Positions 1 through 6,801 of a DNA stretch of 6,878 nucleotides are shown one piece after another. The position numbers were made by a program, and so were the translations under genes. The notes under the pieces were generated by a model. That model did not search any database. It worked only from the letters and a program-made list of their open reading frames with translations, and was not told the DNA's origin. The DNA is from Bacteroidales bacterium. GTDB taxonomy: Bacteria > Bacteroidota > Bacteroidia > Bacteroidales > DTU049. Location: NCBI GenBank assembly GCA_030017935.1, contig JASEGF010000111.1, positions 1 to 6,878 of the forward strand, written 5' to 3'. How positions within the stretch are numbered: the first letter of the stretch is position 1; each line of letters begins with the position of its first letter.

Positions 1-450
1 TTTATCTACATTTTTATTTAGATAACCATGAAAAGTGAATTTCTGACCATTCAATCCACTAGACATTAATGCTAGAATAATAGAAGAAGGCATTGTAAAT
101 GGCTTAACATCAATATTATTTAATTGAGCCATTAGTACTATTTCACTACCAGGATCTGCGACACACGGTGTACCAGCTTCAGAAATTAACCCAATGTCAT
201 TGCCTGCTTTTATGTATTTTAACCATTCATTATTAAAAAATCTTTTATAATTATGCTCATTATATTCTGTGAAATTCACTTGGCTATCGAGACTATGTCC
301 ACAATAATGCAAAAATGCTCGTGCAGTTTTCTCATTTTCCACAATAAAATATTTCAACTTCAAAAGTGTAGTAAGATCATTTTTAGTAATATAATCGACA
401 TTTCTAATATCACCGATAGGGCTAGGAATCAAATACAATATACCAGGCAT
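1..450 (-). CDS. RsmI-like SAM-dependent methyltransferase (tetrapyrrole methylase fold), 3' end cut by the window
   Basis: The first 150 residues of a tetrapyrrole-methylase-fold methyltransferase are present; the frame stays open to base 1, so the C-terminus lies outside the window. Visible motifs are IPSPIGD near the N-terminus (residues 8-14), FIVENEKTARAFL (about 35-47), the cofactor-loop signature SEAGTPCVADPGS (90-102), and PSSIILALMSSGLNGQKFTFHGYL (121-144). RsmI proteins 2'-O-methylate C1402 of 16S rRNA using SAM. From memory, the FIVEN..TAR and SGLNG..F.F.GYL wording fits the shorter RsmI-like paralogue common in Bacteroidota (roughly 230-240 aa) better than classical RsmI, so the exact substrate is not certain. 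The ATG at 450-448 is the natural start: it immediately precedes the conserved N-terminal strand and follows an A-rich leader and a -7 box at 477-470. One oddity is that the usual Gly of the GPSS motif is Met120. Family assignment is confident; the exact rRNA target is inference. Confidence 0.88.
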   Translation of the reverse strand, partial: MPGILYLIPSPIGDIRNVDYITKNDLTTLLKLKYFIVENEKTARAFLHYCGHSLDSQVNFTEYNEHNYKRFFNNEWLKYIKAGNDIGLISEAGTPCVADPGSEIVLMAQLNNIDVKPFTMPSSIILALMSSGLNGQKFTFHGYLNKNVDK

Positions 451-469
451 GATTTTTTAATATTAATTA

Positions 470-477
470 CAAAGGTA
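470..477 (-). promoter_or_regulatory. Bacteroidota-type -7 box for the RsmI-like gene
   Basis: Read on the minus strand this is TACCTTTG, an exact match to the Bacteroidota sigma-ABfr -7 consensus TAnnTTTG. It lies 19 nt upstream of the ATG at 450. No TTG-type -33 element is visible at the expected 17-23 nt spacing, so support rests on the -7 box and its position. The leader that would follow is AT-rich, with an A run just before the start codon and no Shine-Dalgarno sequence. Confidence 0.5.
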
Positions 478-531
478 TAAATAATTATGTTTTTTGATTT
501 TTTGTTTTATTAATAACTAATTAGTTTATAA

Positions 532-693
532 GTGATAAGTGATAGGTGAGAGGGAGAAAGACTGACGAGGTGACGGGGAGAAGGGGAGATGGGGTGACTG
601 GGTGACAGAGTGACGAGGTGACTTGGTGACTGGAAGAAGAGGTGAAGAGGTGAATAAAAGAATAGGTGATAGGTGATAATTGATGGGTGTAGA
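532..693 (+). repeat. G-rich short tandem array with 7-bp edge units and 8-bp core units
   Basis: Two 7-mers (GTGATAA at 532, GTGATAG at 539) are followed by fifteen consecutive 8-mers starting at 546 and ending at 665. Then come 7-mers at 666 (GTGATAG) and 673 (GTGATAA) and two decayed ones at 680 and 687. Core units include GTGACGGG (570), GAGAAGGG (578), GAGATGGG (586), GTGACTGG (594, 626), GTGACAGA (602), GTGACGAG (610) and GTGACTTG (618). All fifteen carry GA at unit positions 3-4. The array sits in the 405-bp gene-free stretch between the divergent RsmI-like and transporter genes, upstream of both predicted promoters. The rest of that stretch is plain AT-rich sequence apart from the promoter boxes. 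It stands out sharply from its surroundings in G content. A related array lies at 6802-6878. Function is unknown. Confidence 0.9.
575..602 (+). other. Possible G-quadruplex motif inside the array
   Basis: Four G-runs lie on the plus strand at 575-578, 583-586, 591-594 (four Gs each) and 600-602 (three Gs), separated by loops of 4, 4 and 5 nt. This satisfies the usual G3+N1-7 pattern for an intramolecular G-quadruplex. It arises where G-ending 8-mers of the array adjoin one another. Whether it folds in the cell cannot be told from sequence. Confidence 0.5.
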
Positions 694-777
694 AGTTTAA
701 ATAAAATGTTTAAGCTACATTAAATTATTTTTTTCATTAAATATTAGTGAAGTATTATTTATATTACACAAAATAAA

Positions 778-810
778 ATTGAAGTTAATAGGAAATAAAT
801 ATTATTTTTG
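778..810 (+). promoter_or_regulatory. Bacteroidota-type promoter of the transporter gene
   Basis: TATTTTTG at 803-810 is an exact TAnnTTTG -7 box. ATTG at 778-781 fits the -33 element with a 21-nt spacer, inside the usual 17-23 range. Transcription would begin around 815-820, giving a leader of about 40 nt before the ATG at 856. This also argues against translation from the in-frame TTG at 808, which lies inside the -7 box. Confidence 0.6.
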
Positions 811-855
811 CAAAAGATAGAATTTCTATGTATAATTAGGATAAATTATTTTACT

Positions 856-2526
856 ATGAATTTTATCAATGAATTATTTTTTGGTACAGGTATAGCTCAT
901 TCAGTATTTATAATTGCCATTATAGTAGCTATAGGAGTATTTTTAGGTAAAATAAAAATTTTTGGAATATCACTAGGTGTAACATGGGTATTATTTATAG
1001 GGATTCTTTTTGGACATTTAGGTTTCATCGTAGATGAGCATATTATCAACTTTGTCAAAGAATTTGGTATAATTTTATTTGTGTATTTTATAGGATTACA
1101 AGTAGGCCCTAATTTCTTTTCTTCATTAAAAAAAAGTGGATTAAAATTAAATTTATTAGCATTATTAATTATTGTATTAGGTATTTTGATAACATATACT
1201 TTACACAGAATTACTAAGGTGCCGATGTCTACTATGGCGGGAATACTATCTGGTGCTGTAACTAATACACCTAGCATGGGAGTAGCACAACAAACATTTT
1301 TAGAAATGACAGGACATGCAGACCCATCAATTGCTCTCGGTTATGCAGTAGCTTATCCGTTAGGTATTTTAGGTGTGATTCTTGTAATTATATTATTACG
1401 ATATATTTTTAAAATCGACTTAAATAAAGAGAAAGAATATATAGAACAATCTGACAATAACAAAGACACCCAAGCTCAAGTATTTTCTTTGCAGATAACT
1501 AATCCCAATGTTTTCGGGAAAAGTATTTATGAAGTAAAAAAATTAATAAATAAAGATTTTGTAATTTCTCGTGTTTTGCATTCAGACACAAATAATATTG
1601 AAATAGCTCAACCTAAAACAATCTTAAATAAAGATGATAAAGTATTACTAGTTACTAATTTGCAAAATTATAATGAAATAATGCAATTGTTAGGTAAACC
1701 CATAGAAATTGACAAAAATCAATGGGACAAGCTCGACCATAAATTATTCTCTGAACAAATCATTATTTCTAATTCCAAGGTCAATGGTAAAACTTTAGGA
1801 CAATTAAAGCTAAGAAGCAATTTTGGTATCAACGTTACTAGGGTAAATCGTGCTGGTTTTGATCTGGTAGCTAGTCCTAATTTAACACTGCAGATAGGAG
1901 ACAGACTGACAGTGTTAGGTAGTGAAACGGCTATATATAATGTAGAAAAATTTTTAGGAAACTCTCTAAAAAAATTGAACGAACCAAATCTATTTGCTAT
2001 TTTTATTGGTATAGCTCTAGGAGTACTTTTAGGAAGTATTCCATTTAAATTACCTGGTATTCCAGAACCTATAAAACTAGGTTTAGCTGGTGGTCCATTA
2101 ATAGTAGCAATATTATTAAGCAATTTCGGTACTAGATATCATATTATTACTTATACAACTGTGAGTGCTAATCTAATGGTTAGAGAAATTGGTATTGCTA
2201 TGTTCCTAGCAGCAGTAGGAGTAAGTGTGGGTAAAGATTTTGTACAAACTATTGTAGATGGGGGTTATATTTGGGTAGCTTATGGAGCAATTATTACCAT
2301 TTTACCTATTTTAATTGTTGGTATAATTGGTAGATTATTTTTCAAAATAAATTATCTAACTCTCATTGGTTTGATAACTGGTAGTGTTACAGATCCACCA
2401 GCTCTAGCTTTTGCTAGCTCTCTATCAGATAATGATGCCCCTATGGTTAGTTATTCTACAGTTTATCCACTTACAATGTTTCTTCGTGTTCTCACTGCAC
2501 AGATCTTGATTTTATTTTTTGTTTAG
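856..2526 (+). CDS. AspT/YidE-family putative transporter with two RCK_C (TrkA-C) domains
   Basis: A 556-residue inner-membrane protein of the aspartate:alanine exchanger (AAEx, AspT/YidE/YbjL) family. Architecture from the N-terminus is: about five hydrophobic helices (residues 12-185), a hydrophilic middle with two RCK_C domains (about 205-280 and 295-360, each with a K-pattern like FGKSIYEVKKL or NGKTLGQLKL), and a second helix block (about 365-556). The two membrane halves are a duplication: each carries the family signature, SGAVTNTP at 132-139 and GSVTDPPA at 509-516. Length agrees with YidE, YbjL and AspT (about 540-560 aa). AspT exchanges aspartate for alanine, but most homologues, including YidE, have no proven substrate, so none is assigned here. 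RCK_C domains may bind a regulatory ligand. The start is placed at ATG 856; an in-frame TTG at 808 overlaps the predicted -7 box and would add 16 atypical residues. The gene appears monocistronic and its 3' end overlaps tilS by 35 bp, tail to tail. Confidence 0.93.
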   Translation: MNFINELFFGTGIAHSVFIIAIIVAIGVFLGKIKIFGISLGVTWVLFIGILFGHLGFIVDEHIINFVKEFGIILFVYFIGLQVGPNFFSSLKKSGLKLNLLALLIIVLGILITYTLHRITKVPMSTMAGILSGAVTNTPSMGVAQQTFLEMTGHADPSIALGYAVAYPLGILGVILVIILLRYIFKIDLNKEKEYIEQSDNNKDTQAQVFSLQITNPNVFGKSIYEVKKLINKDFVISRVLHSDTNNIEIAQPKTILNKDDKVLLVTNLQNYNEIMQLLGKPIEIDKNQWDKLDHKLFSEQIIISNSKVNGKTLGQLKLRSNFGINVTRVNRAGFDLVASPNLTLQIGDRLTVLGSETAIYNVEKFLGNSLKKLNEPNLFAIFIGIALGVLLGSIPFKLPGIPEPIKLGLAGGPLIVAILLSNFGTRYHIITYTTVSANLMVREIGIAMFLAAVGVSVGKDFVQTIVDGGYIWVAYGAIITILPILIVGIIGRLFFKINYLTLIGLITGSVTDPPALAFASSLSDNDAPMVSYSTVYPLTMFLRVLTAQILILFFV

Positions 2527-3844
2527 ATTCTAATACAAATACTTGTTTGGTATTTTCATCTACTTTCACTTCTTCAGAAATTCGTCTGCCTACTAACCAT
2601 ATGATCTGTCCAGTTGCATCTTCTAAAACATATTGAAAGTGTTTCTCTATGGGAGTAGCTTTTTGATTGATTAAAAAATCACTAATCTTAACAAGTGAAT
2701 TCATACCAAAAGGTACAAAAGAATCCCCTTCTTTTATTTTTCTTAATTTCAATGGAAATTTAATCTTTTCCATATCCATAAAGGCAAAATGGGGCATTTT
2801 ATTTATACTTAATTCATTTGACGATACTATTTTAATGTTTATCTCAAACGGTTCTTTAATAGTTTTTCTGTTTTTAGTAATAGTTATTTCGGGGAAAGTA
2901 GTGTGATTATTTATAACATACAATTTGCTTTTTTGAGTATAAACATTGTAATCAGGTAAAATAAATTGTCGAGTTTCATTTTTAGGTAAAGCCTTGATAA
3001 TATTTTGAATTTGATCAAAAGTAGCTGACAGTGGAGATAGAATAAAGTGCAAAACTGCAATGTCTGATAAGTGCAATGGCAAAAAATTAATAGAAAAACT
3101 CATATCTTCATAATAAACAATATAAGGTGCTAAATAATTTTTTAATAAAAAATCATAAGTATCACTTTGCTCTTGTAAAATCTTAATATTATTTAGTATA
3201 GTTTTTTCTACTCCTTGACGCATATTATTGATTAAGGGTAAGAGCTCCTGCCGAATGCGATTTCTCAAAAATATTAGCTCATTATTAGTTTTATCTATTC
3301 TAAAAGGTATATTTTGTGCATCAGCATAATTTTCAATATCTTTTCTAGATACATGCCAAAGTGGACGAATGATTTGAGACCTTTTCTGTGGTATGCTTGA
3401 TAGACCAAATAATGTAGCTCCTCGCAAGATATTAATAAAAAAAGTTTCTATAACGTCATTAGCTTGATGTGCTAGAACCAAATAATCATAATTATATTTC
3501 TCTATTAATTCATCGAAATAGTCGTATCGCAGTTCTCTAGCAGCTTGCTCGATAGACAATTTATGTTCTTTTGCATATGTTTTAGTATCCACTTTTTTAA
3601 TATAAATCGGAATATTATGATTTGTAAAATATTCTCTCACAAACTGCTCATCCTCATCACTATCATTGCCACGTAATTGGAAATTCACATGAGCTACAGC
3701 AATATTCAGATTTAATTTCATAAAAATATTAGAAAGCACCATACTATCTACTCCACCGCTCACACCTATTAGAAATTTAAGTTGCTTATAATTTCTATTT
3801 AGTCCTTTTAAAAAATTATTAACTGCGCTTTCTATTTTCACCAT
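2492..3844 (-). CDS. tilS: tRNA(Ile)-lysidine synthase TilS
   Basis: TilS (450 aa) uses ATP to attach lysine to C34 of the CAU-anticodon tRNA-Ile, changing both its codon reading (AUA) and its aminoacylation; it is normally an essential cytoplasmic enzyme. The N-terminal PP-loop ATPase domain carries SGGVDS at residues 29-34, AHVNFQLRG at 51-59, E99QAARELRYDYF, the AHxxxD..ET..IN.LRG motif at 125-142, IRPLW at 159-163, and the D-x-T-N...F-x-RN-x-IR block at 184-198. After a poorly conserved middle, the C-terminal TilS domain is clear from about 366 to 425 (LRKIKEGDSFVPFG, KISDFLINQK, IIWLVGRRI). Length is typical for Bacteroidota. The ATG at 3844 lies inside the last codons of the upstream ATPase gene (7-nt overlap), which suggests translational coupling, with transcription from the promoter upstream of that gene. 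One deviation is Gln127 where most relatives have His in the HHxxDD motif. The last 11 codons, including the stop, overlap the convergent transporter gene. Confidence 0.96.
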   Translation of the reverse strand: MVKIESAVNNFLKGLNRNYKQLKFLIGVSGGVDSMVLSNIFMKLNLNIAVAHVNFQLRGNDSDEDEQFVREYFTNHNIPIYIKKVDTKTYAKEHKLSIEQAARELRYDYFDELIEKYNYDYLVLAHQANDVIETFFINILRGATLFGLSSIPQKRSQIIRPLWHVSRKDIENYADAQNIPFRIDKTNNELIFLRNRIRQELLPLINNMRQGVEKTILNNIKILQEQSDTYDFLLKNYLAPYIVYYEDMSFSINFLPLHLSDIAVLHFILSPLSATFDQIQNIIKALPKNETRQFILPDYNVYTQKSKLYVINNHTTFPEITITKNRKTIKEPFEINIKIVSSNELSINKMPHFAFMDMEKIKFPLKLRKIKEGDSFVPFGMNSLVKISDFLINQKATPIEKHFQYVLEDATGQIIWLVGRRISEEVKVDENTKQVFVLESKQKIKSRSVQ

Positions 3845-6720
3845 AGTAAAAAAATAATTTCTGGATCTATAATATTGTTTTTAATGAACTGCTTATAATC
3901 TCTAATCTCTAATAATAAAGCATTTTCTACATCAGATAAATCTACTAATAGCAAACTAGTGGGTATATTTACATCTGTATTTAAGATTGTTTTATAAATC
4001 ATAAAATAATCACTAGGCTCTGTTTTGCCACCAATGTAATATCGAGTCATTACAATTTCATTTTTCATCAGATCTATATAACCATCACGGCATTTTCTAA
4101 TTTTGTAAGTTTCATTATTTGCTAATGTTTGTTGCATTATCCATTGATATGCTATATCTATAAATTTATTAAAAATTTTTTCAAAAGGTTTTTTAATATG
4201 CATTAATGGTGTTAAATTTTTAGGGAAGTCAGGTACATATTCTTCCAATATTTTCAAAGAATCGACTGCAAAACCATTTTTTTTAATTTCTTGGATATCG
4301 AAATAATGTATATTAACTTTAGATTTATTATTTTGTATTATTATCTCATCTGCTAGATTTAATGCACCACTACGGTACATATTTATCAGTTTTAATTCAT
4401 CTAATGATAGGCTAAAATTATCTTTTACTTCTAAATTAAAAATATTTATAAAATGTTGTATTTCAGAAGCAGATAATCTATAATCCAATTTTAATTTTGA
4501 TATATTTAGATTGCTGATAGCTATCAAATTATCATCTGTATCATAAATCCATGGCTTAGTATATAAAATTTGCCAAATAGTAGAATGAAATACAGCCTCA
4601 TCATTTCTAATATATGAAGCCCAGCTATACTTGGCCCACCAGTAATCATCGGGAAATTGCAAAATCCAATGTAAAAGTAAATTACTTTTTTCTAAATTTA
4701 TATTTGCTAAAAAATCATCTATCCCTTCGATAGTCCAATCATCAATATTTTCCTCTACTATTGGCTTTACATCACTATTTCCTCGCAGCTTTGTCTTGTC
4801 ATCTTCATTTATCTGATTTTCTATTTTTATTTTTTTAGGAAATTTATTTACATTTAATTTTTCAAATATTGATATGAATTGAGTTAGAGGTAATTTGTAA
4901 TTATTTTCATACCATTTAAAATTCACAAAATTTTTATTATAAGAAAAATAATATTCTAATTCTTTACTTGGTAGATACAACTCATTTGGTTTACACCACT
5001 CATTATTTAAATTAGGAATGCATTCAAAACTTTGTAATAATGCGTATTCTACTTTATCTAAATTAGCTAAAAACAAATCCCAAAATTTACGATAAGCTTT
5101 TTTATGAATATATATAGTCAATTGATGATTTATACCTTTTTGATCATCATAAGGTTTTATTTGAAGAGAATAGAATAAATTAACAACATTTTCATTTTTT
5201 ATAAGTGCGGGATTAATATTCGTAGCTGGATCTGGAGCTCCATAAAGGAAAACATTGCTAATCCCCTCATCCCAGAGTTTCCATTTATTATCTGAAGTAT
5301 ACAACCATGGATAATCACTTAGATTATAAAATTTATTTTTATTATTTGGCAAGACTAGCTCTGGATTTTGTGCTAAAAGTTCATAAAAAAATTCTATCTG
5401 TTGAGAATTATAATTTTTATTAAAATTGAATTTTTTCAATGCAAAAGCGAAATCATGCTCATCAATAATTCTAATAGATAACTCTTTTTTTATCAATTCT
5501 ATAAAATTAGTTTTTTCAATCAGCTCTATATTAATCCAATTTTTTTTGTTCCATAATTTATTTAAAACATTTTTAGGTATGAGATCTAGCAACAATTTAT
5601 TTCTGGGGAAAGCAACTAGTGAATGATGATAATATTTATTATCATTTGTTAAAATAGAATTATCATTTTTAAGAAAATCAATCCACTGCTCGAGCCATAA
5701 TTTCTCAATAGGATGCTCACTAAAAGATAAAGAAAAAGCCTCATATAAATCGGGAGTTAATAAATTTCTATTACATAACTCTTTTAGAAAATTTGTGAAT
5801 AATTTTTTCAGTTGATTCAATAAAACTTTATTCTCATTAATAGCCGAATTATCCCATGGTATCTGCTCGCGAGTAGGTGTGGTCGTAAAAAACCCATGCA
5901 CAATAAAAGGCAAATGCAATATCTCTCTAGTAGGGAAAAAAACAAAAAGTGGATTAGCAATATATAGCTTTTCTAAGGATAGAGCTAAAGATAATTTTTT
6001 TTGATTATTATTAATTTTACTAATGACCAAATACTTTTCATCAGCTAGAGCCTCTGTCATATTAGTAGATAGAATTACGATTTTACTATCATCAGTATTG
6101 ATTTTTTCTATAAAAAATTTTTCGCGAGTATCGTTATTAATGATTTCGATTTTATTAATATAATTTAAAAAAAGAATAAATCTATAGTCCCAGGCTTTTA
6201 CTCTATCCCATAAATCTGCAGCAGAAATATTTTTTTTAAAAGGGAATTTAAATAAGGTAGTATATGGTTGCAGAATATCAATAGGATCGATAGCTTCTAA
6301 TAATTCAAAATCTCGAATAACGAAATGAAAGCCATTAGAATGTATCTCAGGAGTATCAGTAATGCCAAATACAGAACGAAAACCAATACCAAATTTTCCA
6401 ATTTTATTAATATTGCTCAATTGCTTTTTAGTAGATCTCCCATAAGTAGTAATAGCAATTAAATCATCTTCATTGAAAGGATCCCCATTATGATAAATAG
6501 CTATGTTATCTTTCTCAAATTGTATTATCATTTTGCCTTGTCTGGCAATTCTAGCACAAGCATCCTCAGCATTTTGCACTATTTCATCCAAAAAATGAAC
6601 AGGATCTGCATACAGAGAAGATAAAATTTCTGCATAGCGATTGCCCTTATCTTTATTAGCTTTTATTACTTCACGAGTCAAAGAAATATATTCTTGTAAA
6701 TTATTGAATTTTTTGGGCAT
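3838..6720 (-). CDS. Large sacsin-N-terminal/Hsp90-like (GHKL) ATPase of unknown function
   Basis: A 960-residue protein whose N-terminus is a Bergerat-fold (GHKL) ATP-binding domain of the sacsin-N-terminal-like group. Visible elements are: N-box D45-E-I-V-Q-N50-A-E-D-A, where Glu46 and Asn50 match the catalytic Glu and Mg-binding Asn; a motif-II equivalent HNGDPFNEDDL at 77-87; TTYGRSTK at 91-98; the glycine-rich lid GKFGIGFRSVFGITDTPEIHS at 108-128; and FFTTTPTREQIPWDN at 277-291, with a Hsp90-middle-domain-like Arg284. No transmembrane segment or signal peptide is evident. Residues from about 320 to 960 are Lys/Asn/Leu/Trp-rich and match nothing I recognise; I see no nuclease, helicase or DUF3883/NOV motif. 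The start at ATG 6720 follows a -7 box at 6747-6740 and begins just before the conserved N-terminal helix. The stop TGA overlaps the tilS start by 7 nt, so the two are probably one operon. The ATPase family call is firm. Cellular role (chaperone-like, phage defence, RNA-related) cannot be decided. Confidence 0.88.
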   Translation of the reverse strand: MPKKFNNLQEYISLTREVIKANKDKGNRYAEILSSLYADPVHFLDEIVQNAEDACARIARQGKMIIQFEKDNIAIYHNGDPFNEDDLIAITTYGRSTKKQLSNINKIGKFGIGFRSVFGITDTPEIHSNGFHFVIRDFELLEAIDPIDILQPYTTLFKFPFKKNISAADLWDRVKAWDYRFILFLNYINKIEIINNDTREKFFIEKINTDDSKIVILSTNMTEALADEKYLVISKINNNQKKLSLALSLEKLYIANPLFVFFPTREILHLPFIVHGFFTTTPTREQIPWDNSAINENKVLLNQLKKLFTNFLKELCNRNLLTPDLYEAFSLSFSEHPIEKLWLEQWIDFLKNDNSILTNDNKYYHHSLVAFPRNKLLLDLIPKNVLNKLWNKKNWINIELIEKTNFIELIKKELSIRIIDEHDFAFALKKFNFNKNYNSQQIEFFYELLAQNPELVLPNNKNKFYNLSDYPWLYTSDNKWKLWDEGISNVFLYGAPDPATNINPALIKNENVVNLFYSLQIKPYDDQKGINHQLTIYIHKKAYRKFWDLFLANLDKVEYALLQSFECIPNLNNEWCKPNELYLPSKELEYYFSYNKNFVNFKWYENNYKLPLTQFISIFEKLNVNKFPKKIKIENQINEDDKTKLRGNSDVKPIVEENIDDWTIEGIDDFLANINLEKSNLLLHWILQFPDDYWWAKYSWASYIRNDEAVFHSTIWQILYTKPWIYDTDDNLIAISNLNISKLKLDYRLSASEIQHFINIFNLEVKDNFSLSLDELKLINMYRSGALNLADEIIIQNNKSKVNIHYFDIQEIKKNGFAVDSLKILEEYVPDFPKNLTPLMHIKKPFEKIFNKFIDIAYQWIMQQTLANNETYKIRKCRDGYIDLMKNEIVMTRYYIGGKTEPSDYFMIYKTILNTDVNIPTSLLLVDLSDVENALLLEIRDYKQFIKNNIIDPEIIFLLW

Positions 6721-6739
6721 TACAAAACTTTATCTTTAG

Positions 6740-6747
6740 CAAAATTA
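6740..6747 (-). promoter_or_regulatory. Bacteroidota-type -7 box for the ATPase-tilS operon
   Basis: The minus strand reads TAATTTTG, an exact TAnnTTTG -7 match, 19 nt upstream of the ATG at 6720. No convincing TTTG-like -33 element is seen upstream, so this is supported by the -7 box and position alone. The leader would be only about 10-15 nt and has no Shine-Dalgarno sequence. No promoter was evident immediately upstream of tilS, so this site would serve both genes. Confidence 0.5.
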
Positions 6748-6801
6748 TTAAAAAAAGGCATTATAAAAAAGTTTTTGAATTAGGAGTTTAAGGGGTCAGT
6801 A

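Noticed and set aside
253..480. Open frame of 75 codons on the plus strand
   Set aside because: It is antisense to the well-conserved RsmI-like gene, and its end overlaps that gene's promoter.
532..693. CRISPR array
   Set aside because: Units are 7-8 bp with no spacers between longer repeats, so this is a short tandem array and not CRISPR.
689..718. Possible hairpin (GTAG/CTAC with TTAAA/TTTAA)
   Set aside because: The arms need an internal bulge and are mostly A-T pairs; no gene ends here for it to terminate. Treated as chance in AT-rich DNA.
808..855. An N-terminal extension of the transporter starting at the TTG at 808
   Set aside because: The TTG lies inside a good -7 box (803-810), so it would be upstream of the transcription start. 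The added residues are unlike the family N-terminus, and ATG 856 gives the usual length.
897..1277. Open frame of 126 codons on the minus strand
   Set aside because: It is antisense to the transporter's conserved first membrane half and has no recognisable protein features.
1719..2123. Open frame of 134 codons on the minus strand
   Set aside because: It is antisense to the second RCK_C domain and following helices of the transporter; its composition is that of a shadow frame.
2667..2906. Open frame of 79 codons on the plus strand
   Set aside because: It lies antisense within tilS, including the conserved C-terminal domain, with no family resemblance.
3838..6720. Assignment of the large ATPase to a named phage-defence system
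   Set aside because: GHKL proteins occur in some defence loci, but no nuclease, helicase, methyltransferase or integrase gene accompanies it here and its visible partner is tilS, so a named call is not supported.
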